Source of the DNA: Pseudanabaena sp. PCC 6802
GTDB taxonomy: Bacteria > Cyanobacteriota > Cyanobacteriia > Pseudanabaenales > Pseudanabaenaceae
Reading direction: 5' to 3'
Length of the DNA: 64,000 nt
Assembly: GCF_000332175.1 (NCBI RefSeq)
Contig: NZ_KB235914.1
Span: 4,433,793 to 4,497,792, forward strand
Below, piece after piece: positions 33,726 to 42,135 of this stretch (position 1 is the stretch's first letter; each line of letters starts with the position of its first letter). The notes beneath the pieces are model-generated. The model was not told the DNA's origin, ran no database searches, and saw nothing but the letters and a program-made list of their open reading frames with translations. The translations under genes and the position numbers were made by a program.

Positions 33726-34600
33726 GAACCCATTTAGGAAGTCGCAGTTGCCAGATTTCTTAGCATTTTGCGGATTAAAGCCAAGTAAATAAACGATTCA
33801 GACATTTGCTCATAAAATTCATAATCCTTGCTTAGTCTACGACAATTACCTAACCAAGCAAAGGTTCGCTCTACCACCCAACGCTTTGACTCCACTACAA
33901 AACCTTTCTGATTGTCTGCCCGTTTGCTAACTTCCCAAAGCCATCCGAAGTTGTCGTTGACCCATTGTGTGATTTCATCACCAGAGAATCCAGCATCAAC
34001 CAGAATTTTCTCTAATCGTGGTAATGGAGATGTGAGATTCTGTAACAACTGCTTAGCTCCTGCTCTTTCACCGATGTTAGCTGCACACACCAACACCTTT
34101 ACAACTAAGCCCAAGGTGTCAACCATAGCGAAGCGTTTTCTGCCCTTGATTTGCTTACCGCCATCAAAACCTCGACTGCCCGCACTTTCTGTTGTCTTCA
34201 CACTCTGGCTATCGATACTCACCAAGCTTGGGGTCGCCTCTTTACTAACCTTTTCCCTAAATTGTTGGCTCAATTTGCGATTAATCTCCTCCAGTAGCCC
34301 AGTTCTTTCCCACCTTTGCCAGTAGAAATAGACCGTTGAGTAAGGCGGAAAGTCATGGGGTAGATTCTGCCATGTACAACCATTTTTGAGTATATAGAAA
34401 ATGGCATTCAGTAACTCTCGCATATTTGTTTTGGGTGGCCTACCCCATTTTGATGGTTTGGGTAGCATGGGTGCGATAATTTCCCATTCTTGGTTGGATA
34501 AATCGGTATTATAGGATCGGCGCATCTCTTCAGGTTTATACTAGACTTCATCAGTATTTATACCTGCTTTTGGTGCGCCTTTTACTTCCTAAATGGCTTC
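33726..34600 (-). mobile_element. IS5-family (IS1031-like) insertion sequence, 875 bp
   Basis: Terminal 17-bp inverted repeats (GAACCCATTTAGGAAGT left, GAAGCCATTTAGGAAGT right read inward) differ at one base. The TAA at 33723-33725 and 34601-34603 is a 3-bp duplication of the TNA type that marks the IS1031 group. The transposase is intact. It inserted in the end of a Uma2 gene. Confidence 0.85.
33734..34525 (-). CDS. IS5-family transposase (IS1031 type)
   Basis: 263 residues. The N-terminal part (LSNQEWEIIAPMLPKPSKWG, then RPPKTNMRELLNAIFYILKN) is the DUF4096-like DNA-binding region. DDE acids: LVSIDSQSVK (Asp), ILVDAGFSGDE (Asp) and WVVERTFAWLGNCRR (Glu). The frame is uninterrupted and its stop lies within the left inverted repeat. 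Probably functional. Confidence 0.95.
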   Translation of the reverse strand: MRRSYNTDLSNQEWEIIAPMLPKPSKWGRPPKTNMRELLNAIFYILKNGCTWQNLPHDFPPYSTVYFYWQRWERTGLLEEINRKLSQQFREKVSKEATPSLVSIDSQSVKTTESAGSRGFDGGKQIKGRKRFAMVDTLGLVVKVLVCAANIGERAGAKQLLQNLTSPLPRLEKILVDAGFSGDEITQWVNDNFGWLWEVSKRADNQKGFVVESKRWVVERTFAWLGNCRRLSKDYEFYEQMSESFIYLALIRKMLRNLATATS

Positions 34601-35158
34601 TAAGCGCGATTGCATTTGCACGCAGCGTACTAACAGATCGATGTCTAATTCTGGTAAAAGTTCACTGCGCATTATTTCTACGTACTGGCCATCTTGCAGG
34701 TGGTACAGCTTTAACTGGTTACCCTCCCAGAACCACACCTCCTGGATCTCAAAGCGGCGATATTTCTCCAGTTTCTGCAAACTCCCACTGGTCAGCACCA
34801 CCTCGATCGCTAGATCTGGATTGGCTTTCTTTTCTCGCAAGTAATAGGACTCATCCGGCTCAAAGGAAGTACCCTTATCTTCCTCTCGTCGCGTAGCGCT
34901 GCCCACAGGAATATACTCAATTTCCATGAGTGTAAAGTAAGCTTCCAGCAAGATAGCCAAAGATTTTTTAATTAATTCGTGTGGCTCTCCCAATGTCATG
35001 AGTTCGATCCATCCATCCAAATAAGTTATCCGCAAACCAGGAGAATCAGCCAGGAGTTGCTCTAAAGCCTCAAACTCCTGCCAACTGTAGTTCCCTGGCA
35101 GCAAGAAACGCTGCTCCTGCTCTGTGCTAGGCAAGTTATTAAGTAATGTTGCAGTCAC
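34589..35158 (-). CDS. Uma2 family endonuclease-like protein, tail replaced by IS sequence
   Basis: 189 residues of the Uma2 (DUF820) PD-(D/E)xK family, highly expanded in cyanobacteria. Core: RITYLDGWIELM (near 42-53), NPDLAIEVVLTSGSL (Asp and Glu-x-Val near 113-117), KLEKYRRFEIQEVWFWE. The last residues, EAI and the stop, come from the IS5-family inverted repeat; the original ending [14 protein letters not shown] lies beyond the IS at 33678-33725. The nuclease core is intact, so activity may persist. The cellular role of the family is unknown. Confidence 0.88.
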   Translation of the reverse strand: MTATLLNNLPSTEQEQRFLLPGNYSWQEFEALEQLLADSPGLRITYLDGWIELMTLGEPHELIKKSLAILLEAYFTLMEIEYIPVGSATRREEDKGTSFEPDESYYLREKKANPDLAIEVVLTSGSLQKLEKYRRFEIQEVWFWEGNQLKLYHLQDGQYVEIMRSELLPELDIDLLVRCVQMQSRLEAI

Positions 35159-35201
35159 GACTCTAACCTCCTGAAGTAGAGATTTTCATGGCTTCCTGGG
35201 C

Positions 35202-35314
35202 TATAGCACTTTTCAATTGAGAACGGGTTTTATTGATGGGGTGAAGGGGTTCCACCCCTTCTTGGGGGCAACGCCCCCAACCCCCCTTCTCGTTTTCATC
35301 TGAAAACCGCTATA
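35202..35314. repeat. 113-bp palindromic element, copy 2
   Basis: Starts TATAGCACTTTTCAATTGAG and ends CATCTGAAAACCGCTATA, with the same interior (GGGGTGAAGGGG, GGGGGCAACGCCCCC) as the copy at 16050. It lies upstream of the Uma2 gene. Confidence 0.9.
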
Positions 35315-35368
35315 ATTCTACCAAACTACATTCGCGTGAATTTTCCCTTTGTTTTTCCGTTTGGGATC

Positions 35369-35770
35369 TCATGCGGCGATTAAATGAATTTTAGGAATGT
35401 TTAACTCAGGCGATCGCTCTCGCATTTGTTGGGCGATCGCATCAACTCCCTCCGCTCCAGAAGTTTGCAATGTTTTCAATAATGTGGCGCTATCAAGCAC
35501 TAATCGCTCGACATCAACATCTGCATAGTCTGGTTGGAAATCGCGCAGCCGACCGATCCCTTCACCCAGAAGAATTACCGCGCCGCGCCAGTTGCTATTA
35601 CTGAGATGATACAATCCGACGGCTATTTGTAAAATTCCCTGATAGAAAGTCTTGTCTGGATACTCGGCATCCATCCAAATGGCTTCCAGGGTATCGTGGC
35701 AAGCATAAAATTCCGATCGATTAAATTGCGCGATCGCTTCACCAAATTCAACTTCTACATTCACCTGCAA
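35369..35770 (-). CDS. DUF309 protein
   Basis: 133 residues, all helical. FNRSEFYACHDTLEAIWMDA, then YQGILQIAVGLYHL, is the DUF309 signature (His and Glu of ACHDTLE on a conserved helix). Family members are widespread in cyanobacteria and plastids and have no defined activity. It is followed downstream by the 113-bp repeat and preceded by the TATAGCT-type repeat. Confidence 0.88.
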   Translation of the reverse strand: MQVNVEVEFGEAIAQFNRSEFYACHDTLEAIWMDAEYPDKTFYQGILQIAVGLYHLSNSNWRGAVILLGEGIGRLRDFQPDYADVDVERLVLDSATLLKTLQTSGAEGVDAIAQQMRERSPELNIPKIHLIAA

Positions 35771-35779
35771 ATTCCCATA

Positions 35780-35927
35780 TATAGCTGTAGACAGATCTGT
35801 TAGGACAAGGGGTGTGGGGGCTGCGCCCCCACGCAGGGGAGGCAGGGCGGTCTTGGGGGTTCCCCGCTAGAGCCACTGCCGTGTGGAACCCCTGCACCCC
35901 GTCCTAAGCCTATTGGCTATAGCTATA
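35780..35927. repeat. TATAGCT-ended intergenic repeat, copy 2
   Basis: 148 bp, starting TATAGCTGTAGACAGATCTG and ending TTGGCTATAGCTATA. It shares both ends and the CACCCCGTCCTAA block with 27747-27850 and has an extra GGGGGCTGCGCCCCC hairpin inside. Half an end of the 113-bp element (TATAGCGTTTTTCAATA) follows at 35967. Confidence 0.7.
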
Positions 35928-36003
35928 CATGCTTTCCTCGCATTCCCAGCCCGTCTCAGGCTGTATTATAGCGTTTTTCAATACTGCATGTCAGGAGTAT
36001 CGA

Positions 36004-36822
36004 TTAAATCTCCTCTGACTGTGGTAAGGGAAAAGTTTTGCCAGCTAGGTAAGCATCAAAGTGCTTTTGAAAATACAACCACGAGGTCATATCTTCTACA
36101 TCATCTGAATAAGACAGCGGTGCATTTTTATATAGAGGCATGCGAGTATTAATCTCATCCCTTAGCAGTTGCGGCAATTCATCCACTCCATTTACTTTGC
36201 TGCCACAGGCGCTGTAGATGAGTTGACCGGGGCGATCGCCCATTTTCATCCAGGGCACCCAAGGCCCGACCCGATCCCAGTAAAGCTGGAGTTTGGAAAC
36301 AGAGAGAATTTCAGGATTCAATAGTTCTTCAGTGGGAACTGAAATCTTGAATAACTCGGCTGCCTGATAAGTTGGATTCGGGCTATGCTCGGCAAATTTC
36401 CGATCTGTGGCGAGAGGATTGGGATAAGTAGAAAATAGGTCAAATACGAAAGTGGTATTGCTGCCATCTACTTGTGCGGGAAACTTGCCTTTGAAATGCC
36501 CCTGTACGGGATCGTTGGCAACGTGCATTACCGTTAGTAATTCGCCTGTCCAAGGATTTTCCCACTGCTGCAAAATTTCACCTGTCTCTGGATGAAGGTA
36601 GTAAGTCAACTCTCTGGATGTGAAATCCCAGATCCCCTCTGCGGAGGGAATGCACCTGCTGACGCTCATGCCCACCATTTTAAAGAGGCGATTTCTCTTT
36701 TCACCGGGAATGAAAGCATATATTGACCCCGCCCAGATCAGGAAACTCGATTCGTTTGAGTCGAGCGACGATCGCGTCTTCACCCACTGTTGGGCATCAA
36801 AGTCTCTGGTTTCAGCAGCCAT
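36004..36822 (-). CDS. DUF1838 protein
   Basis: 272 residues. The conserved segments SSFLIWAGSIYAFIPGEK, LFKMVGMSVSRCI, YYLHPETGEILQQWENPWTG and YWDRVGPWVPWMKMGDRPGQ fit DUF1838, a family found in cyanobacteria, proteobacteria and fungi, with no known activity. There is no signal peptide. Solitary 113-bp-element ends of the same polarity (TATAGCGTTTTTCAATA at 35967 and at 36850) bracket the gene. Confidence 0.85.
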   Translation of the reverse strand: MAAETRDFDAQQWVKTRSSLDSNESSFLIWAGSIYAFIPGEKRNRLFKMVGMSVSRCIPSAEGIWDFTSRELTYYLHPETGEILQQWENPWTGELLTVMHVANDPVQGHFKGKFPAQVDGSNTTFVFDLFSTYPNPLATDRKFAEHSPNPTYQAAELFKISVPTEELLNPEILSVSKLQLYWDRVGPWVPWMKMGDRPGQLIYSACGSKVNGVDELPQLLRDEINTRMPLYKNAPLSYSDDVEDMTSWLYFQKHFDAYLAGKTFPLPQSEEI

Positions 36823-36969
36823 CTACGGGTTCCTCGGTATTTAAAAGCTTATAGCGTTTTTCAATAATTTTCTGGGTAATATGCCTCTATGAGGTAGTTA
36901 TACGGAAATATGCAAGGTAACGAAGTCTCAATTACGACTTCCTCGGGAGGTGCTCAAAGGGAACATAGT

Positions 36970-38580
36970 CTATGCCTGCAAAACCGGAGTAGATAAGGGA
37001 CGATAGACCCTGTAATCGATTTGTGGAAAGATATTGTCCATATATTCTACTTTTTCCAGCCAGCCAGAGTCGATCGCACCTTTACTAATATCCTCAAATA
37101 ATTTGTTGAACCGCAACAGGTGAGATTTGGTGCGTCGCACGGCATAGGGCACCATGGTGCCCGTACTCATAATGAACGTCCAATCTGAAGATTGGGCTAA
37201 CAGTACTTCCCGTGCCGCCTGATTCAAGGCTTTACGTTCTAATTCGTCAACTGCCTCGCGCTGTGCCAGAGCAATCATGCGCTCGGTGGCTTTGTGTAAA
37301 TGCGGATATACCCAAGCATTCGTCTCGTTCAGCCAGAACTCGTGGAAACCCTTGTAGCCCCAGCTTGACTGTGCCGGACGTGCCACCTGCTGACTGGGAT
37401 TTTCTTTCAAGTAGTCGGCAAGGTGCGTAAGGCGAAATACCTTCTGGTCGAAGTAGGCTTTGCGAAGCGTATAGTCAATAAACCAGGGGCCTTCGTACCA
37501 CCAATGCCCAAATAACTCGGCATCGTAGGGCGACATGACAATTGGCGGTCGCCCCATACTGTGATACAGATGCTCGATTTGTTTCTCGCGGTTAAAGCAG
37601 AAATTGCCCGCATGTTCGGCGGCTTTTTCCCTTGCCCAGTAAGGATCGTATAGCTGCTTGGCACCCAGATCTAAATTCTGACCTGTAATTTTGTGGTACT
37701 TAACCCCCGTATTTTTGCGCTGCCCATTTGGCATGATAAAGGGTTTAATGTACTCGTAGTCGGCTTCCCAACCCAAATCTTTGTAAAATTCGCGGTAGAC
37801 TGGGTCGCTGGGATAACCGATCCTTGCCGACCATACTTGCTGCGAAGATTCCTGATCTCTGGCAAATACGGCTACGCCCGTTTCGGTAAAAATGGGAGCA
37901 TAGGTGCTAAAGCGCGGACGAGGCTTGGCGTACATGATGCCATGACCGTCGGAGATGAAGTAGCGCAAACCAGCATCGGCGATCGCGCGTTCTAACCCGT
38001 TGAAGTAGGCGCATTCAGGCAGCCAGATGCCATTGGGTGGCTTGCCAAATTCCTGGGTGTGGGACTCTACCGCCACTTGGAGTTGCGCCCGTATCGCTTC
38101 GGGGTACATTTTTAGCAAGGGCAGATAGCCGTGCGTTGCGCCGCAGGTAATAATTTCCAGATTATTGCTATCCAGGAATTGCTTGAACGCACCCACGATA
38201 TCGCCATCATATTTTTGCCATAGCGATCGCACCTCTGCCAATTCTTTTTCGTAGAACTCAGCCAAATACTTGAGGTGGCTGTTGAACTTGTTGCGCTCCA
38301 CTTCACAAGCTACCAGCTTTTGTAGTTGGGTTAAGTGGGCTTCATAACGTTCCTGAAGCAAAGGATCGCGCAGCATTGCCACCAAGGGTGGGGTCAGAGT
38401 CATGGTGAGCTTGAAGTCAACGCCATCTGTCCTCAGTCCCTCAAATACCTTGAGTAGGGGAATGTAAGTTTCGGTAATTGCCTCATACAGCCATTCTTCC
38501 TCTAGAACATAATCGCTCTCAGGGTGGCGGACAAAGGGCAAGTGAGCGTGTAGAACTAGTGCAAGATATCCAATGGTCAT
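36970..38580 (-). CDS. GH57 glycoside hydrolase, 1,4-alpha-glucan branching enzyme type
   Basis: 536 residues, the usual size for GH57 branching enzymes. The start MTIGYLALVLHAHLPFVRHP is the family's His-x-His motif. The nucleophile Glu lies in GIWLPECAYF (near 190) and the acid/base Asp in MSPYDAELFGHWWYEG (near 352). The C-terminal part is the DUF1957-type domain. It transfers alpha-1,4 chains to form alpha-1,6 branches in glycogen; other GH57 amylase-like specificity cannot be excluded by sequence reading alone. It is transcribed alone. Confidence 0.9.
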   Translation of the reverse strand: MTIGYLALVLHAHLPFVRHPESDYVLEEEWLYEAITETYIPLLKVFEGLRTDGVDFKLTMTLTPPLVAMLRDPLLQERYEAHLTQLQKLVACEVERNKFNSHLKYLAEFYEKELAEVRSLWQKYDGDIVGAFKQFLDSNNLEIITCGATHGYLPLLKMYPEAIRAQLQVAVESHTQEFGKPPNGIWLPECAYFNGLERAIADAGLRYFISDGHGIMYAKPRPRFSTYAPIFTETGVAVFARDQESSQQVWSARIGYPSDPVYREFYKDLGWEADYEYIKPFIMPNGQRKNTGVKYHKITGQNLDLGAKQLYDPYWAREKAAEHAGNFCFNREKQIEHLYHSMGRPPIVMSPYDAELFGHWWYEGPWFIDYTLRKAYFDQKVFRLTHLADYLKENPSQQVARPAQSSWGYKGFHEFWLNETNAWVYPHLHKATERMIALAQREAVDELERKALNQAAREVLLAQSSDWTFIMSTGTMVPYAVRRTKSHLLRFNKLFEDISKGAIDSGWLEKVEYMDNIFPQIDYRVYRPLSTPVLQA

Positions 38581-38815
38581 ATACTAGGGTTCCTTGTTGG
38601 CAATGGGTAGACGAAATGCCAAATGCCTGTATCTAAGCCATTTTAGGCTATTCAGGTAGCAGTTAATTTTTTTTGTTAATGCCATTTTTAGCGTTTTTGT
38701 GTAAGTTCGGCAATCGGGTTGCGATCGCTGTCGCAACCCACCCTTACATAAATTGTTCAGTTAGTCAGGCGATCGCTTACTTATACCAAACCCTGGTTTT
38801 TACCCCCCTTTTTGC

Positions 38816-38869
38816 GGAGTCTGTACAGGCAGGCTTTGTTTTTTGTAGCCGCGACTTCTAGTTGCCAGG
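38816..38869. repeat. TAGCCGCGACTT repeat, copy 3
   Basis: The diverged third copy of the 28746-type repeat: GGAGTCTGTACAGGCAGGCT, TTGTTTTTTGTAGCCGCGAC and AGTTGCCAGG. Confidence 0.65.
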
Positions 38870-38872
38870 CAA

Positions 38873-38985
38873 TATAGCGGTTTGCAGATCGGAAAGAGTA
38901 GGGGGTTTGGGGGCGTTGCCCCCAGGTCGGGGTTCTACCCCTTCAGCCCGTCAATAAAACCTGTTCTCAATTGAAAAACGCTATA
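38873..38985. repeat. 113-bp palindromic element, copy 3 (reverse)
   Basis: Starts TATAGCGGTTTGCAGATCGG and ends CAATTGAAAAACGCTATA, i.e. opposite orientation to copies 1 and 2, and directly adjoins the repeat at 38816-38869. Confidence 0.9.
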
Positions 38986-39082
38986 TTAGGGACAATTAAC
39001 GCGGATTTGGTATTACACGTATATTTTTGACCTGGCTAAAATAGGACAGTGCGTTCGTTAATTTACGAAAATTCTTAAACCT

Positions 39083-41083
39083 ATGGCAGAGTTTCAAATT
39101 CAGACACCCTGGCCGCCCACCGCCGATCAGCCCAAAGCGATCGCCCAGCTACTCCAGGGGCTAAAAGACGGTAAGCGCTATCAAACTCTGCTAGGTGCGA
39201 CGGGTACGGGTAAAACCATGACGATCGCGAATGCAATTGCGCAATATCAGAAGCCAACGCTGGTGTTAGCCCATAACAAAACTCTGGCAGCGCAGTTGTG
39301 TAACGAGTTGAGGGAATTTTTTCCCAATAATGCCGTCGAGTATTTCATTAGTTATTACGACTATTACCAACCAGAAGCCTATATCCCCGTTACCGACACC
39401 TACATCGAAAAAACCGCCTCGATTAACAACGAAATCGATATGCTGCGTCACTCCGCCACGCGATCGCTATTCGAGCGCAAGGACGTAATTGTGGTCGCCT
39501 CGATTAGCTGCATTTACGGTCTGGGCATTCCCGCAGAATATCTCAAGGCATCAATTCCATTGCGCGTGGGAGATACTGTCGATCAGCGGCAAGTGTTGCG
39601 AGATCTCGCAACAATCCAGTACGAACGCAACGATATTGAGATGTCGCGGGGTCGATTTCGCGTGAAGGGCGATATCCTGGAAATTGTCCCTGCCTATGAG
39701 GATAGGATTATTCGCGTTGAGTTTTTTGGCGATGAAATTGATGCGATTCGCTTTGTCGATCCGGTGACGGGAGAAATCCTGCAAAGCGTGGAAGGGCTGA
39801 ATATCTATCCCGCTCGCCACTTCGTTACACCACAGGAGCGCTTGCAAATTGCCTGCCAGCAAATCAAACAGGAGTTAGACGAACGCCTTGAGGAACTGAT
39901 TAAGGATAATAAACTCCTGGAAGCGCAGCGTCTGGAGCAGCGCACTCGCTACGACCTGGAACTGTTGCAGGAAGTGGGCTTTTGCAATGGCGTGGAAAAC
40001 TATTCGCGACATCTCTCCGGTCGCAATGCCGGCGAATCACCCGACTGTTTGGTGGACTATTTCCCCGCCAATGACTGGCTGTTGGTCGTGGATGAATCGC
40101 ACGTTTCCGTGCCGCAGATGCGCGGCATGTATAACGGCGATCGCGCCCGCAAGTCTGTATTGATCGAACATGGTTTCCGGTTACCCAGTGCGGCAGACAA
40201 TCGCCCGCTCAAATCGGAAGAATTTTGGGATAAGGTGAAGCAGTGTATATTCGTCTCAGCCACACCGGGCGATTGGGAGTTAGAGATTTCCGAGCAAATT
40301 GTGGAGCAGATCATCCGTCCCACCGGGGTTCTCGATCCGGAGATATTCGTGCGCCCGACGGAAGGGCAAGTCGATGACCTGCTGGGTGAAATCAAATTGC
40401 GCGTAGCCCGCCACGAGAGAGTATTAATTACCACCCTCACCAAGCGCATGGCGGAGGATTTGACTGCTTACTTTGAGGATAGACACATCAACGTGCGCTA
40501 CCTCCATTCCGATATCAAATCGATCGATCGCATCGAAATTCTGCAAGCACTCCGCAATGCCGAATTTGATGTCTTGATCGGCGTAAATCTATTACGCGAA
40601 GGTTTGGATTTACCAGAAGTATCGTTGGTGGCAATTCTCGACGCGGATAAAGAAGGTTTCTTAAGGGCAGAGCGATCGCTAATTCAAACTATCGGTCGCG
40701 CTGCCCGCAATGTCAACGGACAGGTAATTATGTATGCAGATCGGCTCACTGACAGCATGGACAAAGCGATTAGCGAAACAGCACGCCGCCGCCAGATCCA
40801 GATCGCTTACAACGAAGAACACGGCATCGAGCCAAGATCGATTACCAAGAAATCCAGCAATGCGATTCTCGATTTTCTATCGATCTCCCGTCGTCTCAAC
40901 GAACAACAGTTAGATTACGTCGTCAACCAACCCCTCGATATTTCCCTGGATGAATTGCCAGAACTAATCGAGCAACTAGAAGCACAGATGCGCGAAGCCG
41001 CCAAGAAACAAGAGTTCGAGCAAGCCGCTCAGTACCGCGATCGCATTAAAAAATTGCGTCATAAACTACTGGGCAACCCATAA
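39083..41083 (+). CDS. uvrB: excinuclease ABC subunit B
   Basis: 666 residues, full length. Walker A is [14 protein letters not shown] near 38-51; the beta-hairpin that separates strands lies near [23 protein letters not shown] is the DEAD-like box; helicase motifs V/VI are [20 protein letters not shown]-type and QTIGRAARN; the C-terminal UVR motif (~625-660) recruits UvrC. It loads at DNA lesions delivered by UvrA in nucleotide excision repair. It is a single gene, as is normal in cyanobacteria. Confidence 0.98.
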   Translation: MAEFQIQTPWPPTADQPKAIAQLLQGLKDGKRYQTLLGATGTGKTMTIANAIAQYQKPTLVLAHNKTLAAQLCNELREFFPNNAVEYFISYYDYYQPEAYIPVTDTYIEKTASINNEIDMLRHSATRSLFERKDVIVVASISCIYGLGIPAEYLKASIPLRVGDTVDQRQVLRDLATIQYERNDIEMSRGRFRVKGDILEIVPAYEDRIIRVEFFGDEIDAIRFVDPVTGEILQSVEGLNIYPARHFVTPQERLQIACQQIKQELDERLEELIKDNKLLEAQRLEQRTRYDLELLQEVGFCNGVENYSRHLSGRNAGESPDCLVDYFPANDWLLVVDESHVSVPQMRGMYNGDRARKSVLIEHGFRLPSAADNRPLKSEEFWDKVKQCIFVSATPGDWELEISEQIVEQIIRPTGVLDPEIFVRPTEGQVDDLLGEIKLRVARHERVLITTLTKRMAEDLTAYFEDRHINVRYLHSDIKSIDRIEILQALRNAEFDVLIGVNLLREGLDLPEVSLVAILDADKEGFLRAERSLIQTIGRAARNVNGQVIMYADRLTDSMDKAISETARRRQIQIAYNEEHGIEPRSITKKSSNAILDFLSISRRLNEQQLDYVVNQPLDISLDELPELIEQLEAQMREAAKKQEFEQAAQYRDRIKKLRHKLLGNP

Positions 41084-41112
41084 TGATGGCTAATCTTTAT
41101 GAGCCATCTGGT

Positions 41113-41142
41113 TATAGCGGTTTTCATCTGAAAACCGCTATA
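41113..41142. repeat. 30-bp end-to-end derivative of the 113-bp element
   Basis: TATAGCGGTTTTCATCTGAA followed by AACCGCTATA: only the two inverted ends of the 113-bp element, joined with no interior. It could be a deletion product or a minimal form. Confidence 0.85.
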
Positions 41143-41144
41143 GA

Positions 41145-41240
41145 GAACAAGCTAAAGCGATCGCCGCTCAAGAACGACGGAAAAACGAGCAACTAGAGGC
41201 TTACCTCAGATCGCTTGGCATCAACTCTGATGAAATTTAA
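41145..41240 (+). pseudogene. orphan C-terminal tail of a Uma2-like gene
   Basis: A 31-codon frame EQAKAIAAQERRKNEQLEAY, then LRSLGINSDEI and TAA, which is the typical charged-helix ending of many cyanobacterial Uma2 proteins (…AYLRSLGINPDEI). No nuclease domain precedes it; the 30-bp palindrome directly abuts it. Just before lies ATGATGGCTAATCTTTATG, which could be the start codons of the same lost gene. It overlaps the convergent gene's end by 20 bp. Confidence 0.6.
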
Positions 41241-42135
41241 TCGAGTTAGCTTGTGTAGCGGAGCCAATCGCTTGCATCTTTGCCTGCTGTTGACACAACT
41301 CCAAGTAGCGATGTAGATACTCCGCGATGATGCCGTGTAGGATCAAAGCCCGTCCTGCCACAAACGGGCTGTTGGGGCTAAGGGGATGGCGATTGTGAAT
41401 GACGTGATTCCAGCGATAGTCACCCGTAATCTCGCTGACGTAGCAGCCGAAATTCTCATCAAACTGTAAGGATAAGACAGCGCGAGCAAACTCATCGCTC
41501 GTGAGGCAAATCGAATAGAATACTTTGAATAGCTCGATCGCAGATTCCAGGTCGAGAATTTGCAGCCAACCTCGTTGAGAGCAGTCTATATTGATTTCCA
41601 CTGGACGGATGCTATTGTAGTTAATGCCTTGCGATCGCCTTGCCTCCAACCAGTTGGGATTAGCCTGTACTGCCATATTGTAGTCGTAGACAAAATTATA
41701 GAGAATCAAGTCATGTTCTAAGAAAGCATTTTGCGACAGATCGTCCACTGTGCTCGGGTAGAGATTGGACTTTGCAATTTCAGGATCGGGACCGTTATCG
41801 ATCAGAAAATTGACAATATTGGAACCGATACAGAGGTGTCGCACGATCAGATAGCAGGCTTCAGGCGTGACGCAGTGTTTGAGGAAGAAAGCAGCAGAGC
41901 GATGCATCAAGACATAAGCGCGAAACTGAAATGGCAGCAGTCGCTTACCGATCGTAATTATTGCCAGCAGGAGATTGGCAACGATTTTAATTGGAATCAG
42001 CAGATAGTTACGCGTCCAGTTTTGCAGATCGCGCACCATATATACTTTGGCCGTAACATCAACTGGAATTGCGCGATCGAGTTGCAGGATATCCCAGGCA
42101 TTGGGATCTCGGCGATTATTATGGATATCAGTCAT
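41221..42135 (-). CDS. unknown protein paired with the KAS III-diiron fusion (DUF6999-like?)
   Basis: 304 residues, not firmly recognised; it may be the family catalogued as DUF6999. One hydrophobic segment near 43-65 (NYLLIPIKIVANLLLAIITI) suggests membrane contact. Conserved-looking parts include ACYLIVRHLCIGSNIVNFLI, FLEHDLILYNFVYDYN and NPNWLEARRSQGINY. Its ATG directly follows the TAA of the fusion gene (TAAATG), so the two are cotranslated. This context makes it a probable partner or further enzyme in the same pathway. Confidence 0.65.
   Translation of the reverse strand: MTDIHNNRRDPNAWDILQLDRAIPVDVTAKVYMVRDLQNWTRNYLLIPIKIVANLLLAIITIGKRLLPFQFRAYVLMHRSAAFFLKHCVTPEACYLIVRHLCIGSNIVNFLIDNGPDPEIAKSNLYPSTVDDLSQNAFLEHDLILYNFVYDYNMAVQANPNWLEARRSQGINYNSIRPVEINIDCSQRGWLQILDLESAIELFKVFYSICLTSDEFARAVLSLQFDENFGCYVSEITGDYRWNHVIHNRHPLSPNSPFVAGRALILHGIIAEYLHRYLELCQQQAKMQAIGSATQANSIKFHQS

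Larger units (their letters stand above)
38581..39082. other. gene-free stretch between the GH57 gene and uvrB
   Basis: 502 bp holding two repeats (38816-38869 and 38873-38985) and the divergent promoters of the two genes, which I cannot place. No small gene is convincing. Confidence 0.7.
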
